Assembly: GCA_964019165.1 (NCBI GenBank)
Contig: OZ025276.1
Span: 1,488,001 to 1,552,000 of the forward strand
Direction of reading: 5' to 3'
DNA: 64,000 nt
Source: Mastigias papua
Taxonomy: Eukaryota > Cnidaria > Scyphozoa > Rhizostomeae > Mastigiidae
Positions 46,540 to 57,600 of this stretch are shown piece after piece. The notes below the pieces were generated by a model that made no database searches, was not told the DNA's origin, and saw only the letters and a program-made list of their open reading frames with translations. How positions within the stretch are numbered: the first letter of the stretch is position 1; each line of letters starts with the position of its first letter. Position numbers and translations under genes: made by a program.

Positions 46540-47073
46540 TGACTTTCTATGACATATGTTGATGAATTGTTTCGTCCATGGTAGAACCCTAACAGCTATC
46601 CAGAATGATTTTCTTTCAACTAATTTGTAATTTCATCACTTTTCCTCTTGACAATAACTGGCATAGTTTCTTTAACATCCTTGCATTCCCTGACTCCTCT
46701 GATGCTGTGATGGAATCTCTGGCAGCCTGTTATGTTGTTTACTTAACCAGGCTGCACCTTCCTTCCACTTGACAGTACAGGTAAAGCATAGCTTCTTGTT
46801 ACACTGGACTGTCCTTCACTCCTCCGCAGATCTCACGACTGTACAGCCTGTTAAGTCCATCCCTGTAGTGAAATGGTAAGCACCAACAATACTGACAAAT
46901 GGGGGAGAACTACCAGTGTTAATGTCATGAGATATGACTGATATATGACCTAATATTTCATTAAAAACATCAGGGAAAGAGATTAAGTTGTCTAAAACTT
47001 GCTGCTTGTCTTCAGAACATAGGGTAGGACACGGAGATTTGGTATACTCATTAAGTGCTTTACTATCTATCAT
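46540..47073 (-). pseudogene. Fragment of a third gypsy-type pol
   Basis: The 85-codon frame at 46816-47073 contains VLDNLISFPDVFNEILG and ISHDINTGSSPPF, the linker into the start of gypsy RT. Sequence to the left (46540-46815) gives only broken frames. It is a short remnant. Confidence 0.5.
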
Positions 47074-47289
47074 GAGACTATTGGACTATCAGAAATTGAA
47101 TTAGGAATTTCTGCCTAGAACAATGTATATATAATCAGTATCTCATTCATTTGGAAAAGAAAAGCAAGCAACAAGGCAAGCTGTGAACAACAAAGATAAT
47201 TTATAGTATCATTGCTGCATCGCACCATCCCAAACTGATTTCAACTGTCATTAAGTGAAAATCACACACCAGAAACCTTAAGGGACAAG

Positions 47290-47832
47290 AATGGTGAGCC
47301 AAAAGTGTTTGTCCAAGGTCTAAGAAGCATCATTGATGCTGTTGACTTTTGCTGTGAAACCCGAACCCTACCAGCTGCACAGAAAAAGCTCTACAGTGCA
47401 TATTATAATAAAGATACATACAAGTTAATAGCTGGGTGTACACCAAGTGGATATATAAAGTACACCTCTGATTTATGGTCAGGCAATGCTTCAGACAAGC
47501 TTATTGTTGAAAAATGTGGTGTCTTGGATCATTTGATACCTAGAGACAAAAGTATGGCTGATAGAGGTTTCAGAATACGGGGACTGCTTGCCATAAGGCA
47601 GTGTACTCTGGTAGCACCTCCATCTCTTAAAGCTGGTAAATTGAAGCCAAGAGGCACTACAATGGCTAGGAAAGTATCTAATGTGTGAATTCACATTGAA
47701 AGAGCAATAAGGCGCATAAAGACATTCAGGATCTTATCAAGAGAGCAAACCTTTACACAAAAAACCTACATGAACAGCATTGTAAAAGTCTGTGTATCAC
47801 TGGCAAACTTAGGTAGTGATCTAGTTTCTTAA
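47290..47832 (+). pseudogene. DDE transposase fragment (DDE_Tnp_4 type)
   Basis: Frame 47305-47688 reads RSIIDAVDF (first Asp region), AGCTPSGYIKYTSDLWSGNASD and DKSMADRGFRIRGLLA (second Asp in MADRGF). After a stop at 47686 the sequence continues in frame as HIERAIRRIKTFRILS (Glu region), ending near 47830. The motif spacing fits IS5/ISL2EU-like DDE_Tnp_4 enzymes rather than typical HARBI1. The N-terminal half is absent. Confidence 0.78.
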
Positions 47833-48150
47833 GCAAGCATTAAGTTTTTAACTACAAGTACTTACTCTTCTGTCCTCAATGGGACATATTCCTACATTTA
47901 TAAGAATAGAAATAAGAACAGTGCTTTAGCATTATCTGGGATTGTTAGATAGCATGATTAGATACATTTTTCCAAATCATATATATATATCTACTTTATT
48001 GAACTTTCAGTTTCCAGTAGAGGTTGTGAATTTTGTATAATAGGTTGCTATAGCTGGTGCATACTCTCAAGTTTCAAGTATATGAGGGTACCCTAGTAAA
48101 CATGGGGGTCCAAAGAATGTCCAAATTTCAGTAAATAAAGGGTTCAAAAT
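47833..48150. other. No recognisable gene
   Basis: AT-rich flank of the transposase fragment, with a short TA repeat near 47980. Confidence 0.5.
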
Positions 48151-48299
48151 AAATGGGGGTCAGAATTTGAAAATGGCTTAAACTGATTATACAGTGACAG
48201 ACATAAAACACAAAATTTATGCTTAAGTGTCTTTCTGTGTATGTTCCACACTAAAAACACTAATATGTTTTTGGTCACCTGTTGTCTCAGCTGTCTTGA

Positions 48300-49595
48300 A
48301 ACATTGAAAGAGGGATGATCTACAATGATATTTTTCGTGTGTTTCCATTCCTGTTTCACCTGCTCCGAAACCTATTAGACAGGATCCCAAATGCATGTTT
48401 TCCATCTAGGGCTCCAATGCAGTTTGGACAATTCCATTTTCTTTCAAATTCTGATGCAATACTGACCCACTGCTCTTGTGTATTAGGTATCTAAAAATTG
48501 ACATTGAATGCAATGACTAATATATCCTACAACATAGTCACTTACATTATTAGGAACTAGTATGTGCTGGAAATAATGGAATTGTGTCAGAAATACTAGA
48601 GGATGCACCATGCCTAGATGAACAAGAAGACTATGATGAAGATGTTCAATGCCAGACTGCTACAAAGAGACCCCTTCCACAGAAAAGACAAAGAGTAGAG
48701 GTCCGCAAATCCAAGGAGGATAATCTACTTGACAAAGCATTGGGCGTTTTAGAGAAAGCTAACCAGTAAAATGCAATCCATGAAGATGCAGATGACACAT
48801 TTGGAAAAACTGTTGCTAATAGTCTTCGTGAAATCGAAAATAAATGGGCAAAGGCATTGGCAAAGCTGAAAAGTCAAGAAATTTTATTCAATGCACAAAC
48901 AGGTCTCTATGATGCACCAGCTCCACCAATCTATCAACATCATGATATGGCACATCTCCAGCAACTGCGCTTTCAAGAGCAATCCAATGTCAGCCCAACT
49001 CAAAGCTGATCCAGCAATGAAGCTTGTAATCAATCTCCCAGTCCTATGCACTTCAATACTTCTTACTTCATAGAAATTGGCATAGTCTAAAAAAATAAAT
49101 TTGATTGGTTTATACATTGATAAATATTGAAATAGATAATTCTTTCTTCGTTCATACCTGCATATATTCGGCTTTCAATTTTTCGTATATTTTGGCACAA
49201 ACCTCTGGGGCAAACTGGCTCAGGGTTGAGTTATGAATTCTATAATGATACTGAAGGTCAGTATACGAAGACCCAGTTGACAAACATCTCAATGTAGCGG
49301 CCAGCTTCACTTTTCCAGGAATGGCTTGTCTCAAATTTGTGTCTTGTTTTGTAATATCCGCTCAATAAGAGAAATAATGTCATCAAAATTTTTAGGACTC
49401 ATCCTCATGTAGTTAATGAAGTCATTTTCTTTGGTGTGGCACAACTCCTTCAATTGTGTATCGTAAGTCCCAAGTACAGGACACTGCTTTAGCCATTCCT
49501 TTGTCCATTTTGTACGTTTTTCTCTTCTCTTATTTCTTCCTCATTTCTTAAAACCATTGCTATTACTATGGCAGCTGAAGCAACCTGCTCTTCCA
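48300..49595 (-). pseudogene. Second Harbinger transposase, partial, with a visible intron
   Basis: Exon 1 begins MEEQVASAAIVIAM at 49595 and, after a frameshift near 49510, reads WTKEWLKQCPVLGTYDTQL, YMRMSPKNFDDII, RQAIPGKVKLAATLRCL, STGSSYTDLQYHYRI and PEVCAKIYEKLKAEYMQ. It ends at a CAG|GTATGA donor near 49159. The next exon begins after TTTTTAG near 48490: [15 protein letters not shown] and [17 protein letters not shown], with the first catalytic Asp (LDGKH). The second Asp and Glu are missing, so it is truncated. The BESS-like gene lies inside this intron on the other strand. Confidence 0.72.
48582..49009 (+). pseudogene. MADF/BESS-like partner protein, C-terminal part
   Basis: The plus frame reads EDAPCLDEQEDYDEDVQ, a basic patch (TKRPLPQKRQRVEV), a TAA at 48767, then in the same frame DDTFGKTVANSLREIENKWA, LKSQEILFNAQTGLYD and PPIYQHHDMAHL to TGA at 49007. 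This is the acidic/basic linker and BESS-like C-terminal helix pair of the DNA-binding partner of Harbinger elements. The N-terminal MADF/Myb part is absent. A single nonsense codon separates two otherwise open halves. Confidence 0.5.
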
Positions 49596-49615
49596 TGTTG
49601 ACAACAACAGTTTGA

Positions 49616-50092
49616 CTATTCTATATTCGACAAAATCTGATCATGATTCGACAAAATCTGACCGTGTAAAAAGGGCTTTCGATTCAACAAATCTGAAGCA
49701 ACACAAGATTTGACAAATCGAAGTTGACAAAATCTGACTGTGTAAGAGCGGCTCGAATCTCCCCCATCAACAATTTTCCTAGCAAGTGAGCTTCCACTCT
49801 TTGAAGAATTCCTCTCTATTGTGGCCTGTCTGGTGAAAACATCATACAGCTTGGTTGATATTACCAGGCCCTTCCTGTGCACTTTCCATAGTTCACATTG
49901 ACTTTGGGTCTTTGTAAGATGCTCAATCTCATATGCTTCTCGAGGAGAAATGGCAAGCTGTTCAAGAAAGCTCTTTTGATTTTGACAACCATTCTTCACA
50001 TAATGCTTTACCTTCTCATACAAGATTGGCTGGGTGTTATCCTTAACTTTTGAGACAAACTCTTCTTCATTGTCATCACTGTCACTGCACAC
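49616..50092 (-). pseudogene. YqaJ-like nuclease N-terminal fragment
   Basis: Contains LAISPREAYEIEHLTKTQSQ and ELWKVHRKGLVISTKLYDVF, similar to the N-terminal part of YqaJ-type exonucleases in animal repeats. The end (FCQLRFVKSCVASDLL and two near-identical 'cgacaaaatctga' repeats at 49630-49670) is not family-like. The catalytic Asp and Glu-x-Lys are absent. Confidence 0.45.
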
Positions 50093-50413
50093 AAAAGTAG
50101 CTCCAACACAAATTCTACGAGTTTTACTTTAATATCTTTCAAATCTGACTCAGAATGGCATGTCTGGTCACCAGGAGCTCTTGGATCAAACTCTATTGTA
50201 TCTCTCTACTCTCTTTTTTGTGAGTACTTTTGGGCTTAGCAATCAAATCACCCCTCCTCTTGCATTCCCTTTCCCTGAACCCATGCTTCTTCATGAGTGT
50301 AGATGCCTTCCTAACAGTTACCTCTGAAAGTGGCGAAGGATCAGTATCTCTTCCAACCTTCCTAGGCCAATAACAAATTATCTCTTGGTCCAGAAACAGG
50401 GTGCAAACAGTCA
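50093..50413. other. No recognisable gene
   Basis: The minus-strand open frame at 50193-50510 crosses the LTR boundary and shows no known domain. It may be upstream sequence of the YqaJ-like fragment. Confidence 0.4.
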
Positions 50414-50726
50414 TGTAGTTGTGACGAAGTGGCGGTACCAATAGTTCGGATACAAAACAGGGAATACAACCAAGATAATATATATACAATACTGCAACTC
50501 CACTAAACACAACTTTGACACACTAGTCTTGAATTCAGCTTTATTCTCGTCTTTCTCTTCTCTTCTCTATTCTCTATTCTCTATTCTCTATCCTCTATTC
50601 TCTATTCAAACTCTACACTCTAGCTCTATCCCAACTCTACAACAACTCTGAACACTCCCTATGACAACTCTACTAAAAACAGCGAAACTACACACGTGAC
50701 TACATTCCGTTCCAGACTCCTTCACA
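50414..50726 (-). repeat. Gypsy-2 3' LTR
   Basis: On minus it begins TGTGAAGGAGTCTGG at 50726, directly after a polypurine tract (AGGGAGGGAG), and ends ...CGTCACAACTACA at about 50414. A CTCTATT microsatellite lies inside (50555-50605). No matching 5' LTR is seen in the window, so the exact left end is an estimate. Confidence 0.62.
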
Positions 50727-50906
50727 CTCTCCCTCCCTAAAATATACTTATACGTAAAATACAATGAATTTGAACTAACATAGTGAATAGTAACATGATG
50801 AATATAGCAGATAGAATATATGAAAATAACATAGAAACACAGGGTCCTTTTCCCAACACAACGATATCTGCAGCGATAAGCGAAATGAATGTTAATGCTT
50901 TACTAG

Positions 50907-52766
50907 TCAATAATCATAAACTGGAGCACCATAACGTTCTGGTCTTCGACGATTTCGTCGCAAGGTATATCTAACCGCTTCTTGATTTATGTTTTCATTC
51001 TCAACTAAAGGTCTGTTGGCACGATACATAATTTCATTGGCATCTGAATCGTCACTTTCAATTAACAAATTTTGCTCCTCTTTATTGATCGGCATGTTCT
51101 CAAATGTAAATTCACGTAAACTGTTTGAATGAACTATTTTTCTCTTTCCATTATCTAAAGATTCGATTTCACAATCCTCGTTTAATACACGTATAACACG
51201 ATAAGGCCCTAAGTATTTAGCGGCAAGTCCTCATGCTCGGTGATCTTTCAGTAAAACTAGTTCTCCAATGACACATTTGTAGCTTTTCTCGGTACGATGA
51301 GCTTTATCATAATTCTTCTTTTGTTTTTGTTGAACATCATTTATACGATCTGTTACAAAAGATTTTAAGTGCTCATGACGATGTTTAAGTTCTTCTAAAT
51401 ATTGTGCAGAACCTCCAATTGGTTGTCTTTCTACCTCCCCCTCCCTATCAACGTCAAATGGCAATCGAGCTGATCGTCCATACATAAGTTCAAAAGGGGA
51501 AACACCGGTACTTGGTTGCTTTGAGATGCGATATGATAACAGAACTGAGGGCAACTGATCGTCCCAATCGTCTTGATCTTTATTAACGCGCATGCGAAGT
51601 AAAAGTTTCAAAATCTGATTAAATCGTTCACAAAGACCGTCAGTCTGAGGGTGATACGGGGTGGTTTGGCGTTTTTCTATACCAAACAAGTGACACATAC
51701 TCGCGAACAAGTGAGACTCGAAAGTAGACCCTTGATCGGTAAGAATAATTGAAGGTATACAATGACGTGAAAATACTTCTTCTAAAGCACAAACGACGGT
51801 TTCTGTTTCTTGATTCGGTAGCGCAACGGCTTCTCCATATTTAGTACAATAGTCGATAATAGATAAAATATAGCGATTTCCTCGAAGTGTAACTTTCAAC
51901 GGACCAATAATATCCATACCAACCATGTGAAATGGAATAGGTTGAACTGCGATTGGCTGCAAGGGCTTACGAGGGCGTGGAATAAGTTTGTTCTTAGTAC
52001 ATGTTGTGCCCGACTTACAAAAGTTTTCGATATCCCTATGAAAACCTGGCCAGTAGAAACGATTCTGGATTGCATCAAATGTTTTATGAATCCCAAGATG
52101 GCAAAGTTGGTTATGAACTTGGTTAATAATCTTTGGCGCATAATATTTGGGAATAACAACTTGGAGCTTATCAGTATCAAATTTAGGTACCCATTTGCGA
52201 TAGAGGACGCCATTCTGAATAACTAAGCTTGGAAACACGCGATATAAAGGTTTTAAGACATCTGAACCGTTTTCAGGACACTTCTGTGGTGATTGTCCTT
52301 CTTGTACCCATTGCTTTACAATTGCTATATCTGAATCAAGATCTTGTAACTCTTGAAGCTCGGAAGATGACCATGATGAGATTTGTATACTATTAATCGG
52401 AGCACGCGATAATGCATCTACGTGGGCCATAAGGGAACCCGGTCTGTGAATTATTTCATAGTCGTACTGCTCTAACTTAAGTATCCAACGAGCTAGTTTG
52501 CTGCTGGGATGTTTCATGTTACGAAGCCACTTAAGTGCTTTATGATCTGAATAGACGATAATCTTTACACCATAAACATAAGCGTGAAAGTATTGAGGTG
52601 CCCAAACAACAGCGAATGCTTCCTTTTCAGTAACCGCCCAATTTTTTTCAGAAGAAGAAAATCCTTTTGAGGCATACGAAATTACTTTCTCTTCACCGTT
52701 TGCATCTCTTTGTGCTAATACAGCACCAACACCGATATCACTAGCGTCTGTATACAACACAAATTG
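50907..52766 (-). pseudogene. Gypsy-2 RNase H and integrase (two in-frame stops)
   Basis: The main frame 51231-52760 reads RNase H (LYTDASDIGVGAVLAQ, TEKEAFAVVWAPQYFHAY, HVDALSR) and integrase: zinc-finger end (FCKSGTTCTKNK), DDE core (HMVGMDIIGPLK, ILTDQGSTFES, TDGLCERFNQILK) and VSPFELMYGRSARLP. TGA near 51230 interrupts it (DHRA, stop, GLAAKYLGPYRVIRVL). The same frame then runs to YGAPVYDY at 50907, so full-length pol was lost only through point mutations. The first His of the integrase finger motif seems normal upstream. Confidence 0.92.
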
Positions 52767-53750
52767 TCAGTGTACAGTAGGAAAGGCCAAAACGGGGGCT
52801 GTTGCTAACTGTGTTTTTAAAGTCTGAAACGCTGCTTCACATTCATTAGTCCAATTAAATGCTACATTTTTCTGAAGCAGTTTATTCAACGGATTGACAA
52901 TATCACTGAAACCAGAAACAAAACGTCGATAGTAGGAAGCTAAACCGATAAAACGACGTAACTCTTGCAAATTCTTTGGTGGTGGGTATTCTGTAATAGC
53001 TTCTAATTTTTCAGGGTTTGGTAAAAGACCATCACCAGAGATAACAAAGCCAAGATATTTTACATTTTTATGTGCAAAGAAACATTTCAAGGGTTTCAGT
53101 TTCAAGCCGGCAGTTTTAAGCGCATCGAGAACATCCTTTAAGTTTTCCAGATGTTGTTCAAAAGTCGAACCAACAACTAGTACGTCGTCTAAATATACAA
53201 GACATTTCTGAGGGGTAAGCCCTTCCAAGACACGTTGCATTAAGCGCTGAAACCTTGGCACAGCATTAGCTAGGCCAAATGGCATGCGATTACATTCTAA
53301 CTGGTCACCTCCAGGAATCACAAATGCAGTTTTCTCCTTATGCTCCTCCGCAACATTAACTTGCCAATAGCCGGACGCTAAGTCTAATGTCGTAAAATAC
53401 GTTTGACCTGCTAAGGTATCCAAAAGGTCGTTTACCTGCGGAATCATATACGAATCTTTGACAGTTACGTCGTTAAGTTTTCTATAATCTACGCAGAAAC
53501 GCCATGTGTTGTCTTTCTTACGCACCAGGACGATCGGGCTCGCCCATGGAGACTGACTAGGATGGACAATAGTGCTATCAATCATTTCCTTCACTTGCTG
53601 ATCTACAACTGCTCTAAGAGCGTTCAGAAGGCGCCTTGGGAGCTGCTTGATTGGCTGTGCATTACCGGTATTTATACTATGTTCTGTAAACGATGTTGCG
53701 CCCAACTCGAAAATATTATTTGCAAAAATGGTCTTATAATCATATAACAA
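52761..53750 (-). pseudogene. Gypsy-2 reverse transcriptase
   Basis: Contains NAQPIKQLPRRLL, SPWASPIVLVRKKDNTW, FCVDYRKLNDVTVKDSY, FTTLDLASGYWQV (catalytic Asp), MPFGLANAVPRFQRLMQ and CLVYLDDVLVVG (YLDD). It is in the same frame as RNase H, separated by one TGA at about 52763 (PTVH, stop, QFVLYTDAS). Very little decay has occurred, so the insertion is fairly young. Confidence 0.92.
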
Positions 53751-53788
53751 ACGCTCTACACGTACACGCTCAGTTTCCTGTAAGTGAC

Positions 53789-54195
53789 TTAAATCAAAAC
53801 GAGGTTCTGAACAGTTGGCTTTTGATTGTCAAACAAAACGGGGTCGTCCATGGCAACGTGTTCTAAATGGCCGATATTAGTACCTCCATAAAGCTTAATA
53901 GTGTCTTCACATGGATTAATAATCTGAACGGGGACTGTTTGATGATTCGGAGATACAAAAGCTTGTGCTACTAAAATGCCTTTCTCTGCTAAGGAAACAT
54001 TTGGTTCTACGATACTCTCAGCTAAAAATACACCCTTGACTTTCGCTCTACGGATAACTTCATGCCTGCCAGGAATCTCAGTGTCGTCGCATAAAATGAC
54101 AGCAGCAGGATCAGGTATCGAGGAGTCATTTAACAACAGGGGAGCTTTTGACCCATCGAGAGTAGGGAATATAGGAGGGACATCAACCCGCATAG
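53789..54195 (-). pseudogene. Gypsy-2 linker upstream of RT (protease region, truncated)
   Basis: Reads VIRRAKVKGVFLAESIVEPN, EKGILVAQAFVS and VPVQIINPCEDTIKLYGGTN, the segment between protease and RT in gypsy pol. A true protease, gag and the 5' LTR are absent: sequence to the right is the 16-bp minisatellite. Confidence 0.72.
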
Positions 54196-54540
54196 AAAAA
54201 ATCCTCTGTAGAAAAAATCCTCTGTATAAAAAATCCTCTGTATAAAAAATCTTCTGTATAAAAAATCCTCTGTATAAAAAATCCTCTGTATAAAAAATCC
54301 TTTGTATAAAAATCCTCTGTATAAAAAATCCTCTGTATAAAAAATCCTCTGTATAAAAAATCCTCTGTATCAAAAATCCTCTGTATAAAAAATCCTTCAT
54401 ACAAAAAATCCTCTGTATAAAAAATCCTCTATATCAAAAATCCTCTGTATAAAAAATCCTTCATACAAAAAATCCTCTGTATCAAAAATCCTCTGTATAA
54501 AATATCCTTCATATAAAAAATCCTTCGCATAAATAAAATC
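54196..54540. repeat. 16-bp minisatellite
   Basis: About 21 copies of TCCTCTGTATAAAAAA, with variants (TTCATACA, TGTATCA) increasing toward the right. It sits exactly between truncated gypsy-2 and the Polinton-type element, so it may mark the element's terminal region or a recombination breakpoint. On minus it is translated as repeats of FLYRGFFIQRIFYTED, which is not a real protein. Confidence 0.92.
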
Positions 54541-54696
54541 TCTACATAACTTAAATCCTCCCATATAATAAAATCTCTAAATTAACAAAATATTATTTCT
54601 CTACCGTAGAAAATACCTTCAATCTAGCATCTATAAATTGAGGTTTAAAATTGATTGGTGGATACTCTTTTACCGTTTTAGCAACTCAAAGACAAG

Positions 54697-57600
54697 ATGG
54701 TACTGTATTCATGCGAGAATTGTAGTAAAGTGTACGATCGCTATACAAACTATGTTCTTCATATGCAAACTGCACATGGTATTGCATTACCACGAAAAAG
54801 AATCAATGATGAGACAATACAGGATAATAACATACAGACAATACAGGGAGGAGGACAAAAATCTTCCAAAAAACGAAGAAAAGTTTCAGATGTTGCAAAA
54901 CAAATTACAATTGAAGATGAAAGAATATTAGCTAAGTTTGATGATATAAAGAAAGCCATTACAATGATAATAATGGAAGAGAAAGAAGATCCTAAATATG
55001 AGCAAGGTATCAAGTATCAGATCGCATGTTATATAGCATTTTATAAACTAATTGGTGAAGTTATAACAGACCCACCAATTGTATTCAAATCATCAATGGA
55101 AAGATTAATGAGGAACACCTCGGCAGATGAATTAGAGGAACAGTTGATTAATAGCTTTAAGGATAATATAGAGAAAGAGATAGATGAATTCACCGAGAAT
55201 GGTAGCGGATGGGTGTTTTTAAAGATATCTAAAATAACGGTATCTATTTATGATTATGTTCCACTCCCTGGCGGAAGTAGTTATTTACCAACACCAAAGA
55301 AATTAGCTGGAAAGAGAGCAATAGTAAATGTTAAGAATAGAGATAGTAAATGTTTCCTATGGAGTATAATTGCTGCATTACATGTGCAAATTAAACATGC
55401 AGAGATTCTGTCAAGGTACACAGCATATGAGAATGAATTAAATGATGAAGAACTTGATTATCCTGTCAAAACAAATAGCATAAGGATTTCAAAATTTGAA
55501 GTTCGTAATAACCTGTCAGTTAACATTTACAGCTATAATGATAAATATGAAATTGTACCACTCAGAATTTCTGACACATATGTGGAAGGAAGACATATTG
55601 ATTTAATACTGATACGAAATGATGAAGGTGATACTCATTATGCATGGATTAAGGACATGAGCCGGCTCTTAAAAGGAAAGAAAGGATATAGAAGTCACCA
55701 TGGAAGATCTTTTACATGTCCGCGATGTCTAACGAAAACCTATAATCAAGAAAAGTTCCTGGTACACAAAGAAATATGTAACTCACTTAGTATTACACAA
55801 AGAGTCAAATATCCTGTTGAAAAGAATAACGAGATAAAGAAGATATTCTTTAATCAATACAAAAAGATGTGGCCAGTCCCATTTGTTGTTTATGCGGATT
55901 TCGAAAGTTGTTTGGAAGTTATTGAGGATAATACAAATGGAAAAACACAAAAATATAGAGAACATGTACCCATAAGTTATGCATTCAGTGTAGCCTCCGT
56001 CGATCCCCGTTGGAATCGTGAGATTAAATGCTATACGGGATCCGATTGTATGGAGAACTTTATGTTTGAAATTGATAAATTATTAGAAGAAATTAAAGTT
56101 GTCTTTTCGAAGGCAATGCCGATAAAGAAACTAACAGTTGAGCAAACACAACATCATGCTGATGCAACACATTGTTTTCTATGTAAAAAACAATTTTCTG
56201 ATACTGACGAGAGTGCAAAGAAACAGATGGATCATTGCCATATTACCGGTGAATATAGAGGTGCAGCATGTCATTACTGTAATCTAGAGAATTTATCGTT
56301 AAAAGGAATTCCAATTCCTGTAGTGTTCCATAACCTGAAAGGATATGATATGCATCATATTATGAGGAATGTACATGACCGACGTGTTGAGATTATTGCA
56401 AATTCAAAGGAGCAAATTTCAATGGCAAAAATATATGTTAAAGATGAAGAGGATGATGGTGGGGAAGAGACTGACGAAACAGATGATAGAGAAAATAAGT
56501 TAAAGAAAAAGAAATCACGTACTCATGCAACATATATTGATTCATTGGGTTTTCTAAAGTCAAGTCTTGCAAATTTAGCTGAAAGTATTCCAGATGAGGG
56601 ATTTAAGGCTATTAATGAATTTGTTACTAAACATTTCATCAAGAAAGCATATCCAAACTGCCAATTATATTCAAGACCTCCAGATACCGAAGAGGAGACT
56701 GATTCTCACTATAGATCTTTGAGAAGGGAGAGGTCTCTTGGATATTCATGGGTTGAAGGGAAATACAATTTGTCTAGTAAAGATATGGATGATTACAGAA
56801 ACTGGATTCCTGCTGCAATACCTACCCACATACCTGATCCTGTAAAGCAGCAAATAAATGAAGGAGTTGCTCTATTACGCAGGAAAGGGATATACCCATA
56901 TGATTGGATGGATGATGAAGAAAAGATTAATTCAACACAATTACCTCCAATGGATGAATTTTATAATACTTTGAATGACACACATGTGCCTGTTGAGGAC
57001 TATGTACACGCACAACATGTATGGAACCACTTCGGATGCCAGACTTTTCAAGATTATCATGAACTATATTTGAAAACCGATGTACTGTTATTGCAAGACA
57101 TATTTGAAAATTTCAGATATACATGTTTGAAGAATTACCGGCTTGATCCAGCTCGTTACGTATCTGCCCCAGCTCTAGCATGGGATGCAATGCTCTTGTT
57201 CTCCAAAGTGCAATTGGATATTCTACCTGAATGGAAGAGCGATATTTACATGCTATATGAAAAAGGTATTAGGGGTGGGATAACAATGGTTTCAAAACGA
57301 TATGCTGCAAAAGAAGAGAACACATGTCTCCACTATGTCGATGCTAACAATTTGTATGGATGGGCAATGTCGCAACAATTACCAACTGGCGACCACTATT
57401 CTCTATCAGATGCAGAGATTCAAGAGTTGAATATTAATGAACTATTATCAAGACCTATGAATGAAGATGAATATGGGTACACTTTTGTGGTCGACCTACA
57501 GTATCCTATTTATCTTCATGACGCTCACAATGATCTACCATTACTCCCAGAGAAGAGGAAAAATGAAAGATCAATGATATCAGATTATCAATACAAGATG

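Noticed and set aside
53789..54404. 203-codon minus frame beginning with FLYRGFFIQRIF repeats
   Set aside because: The repetitive part is translated 16-bp minisatellite; only the portion left of 54196 is gypsy sequence.
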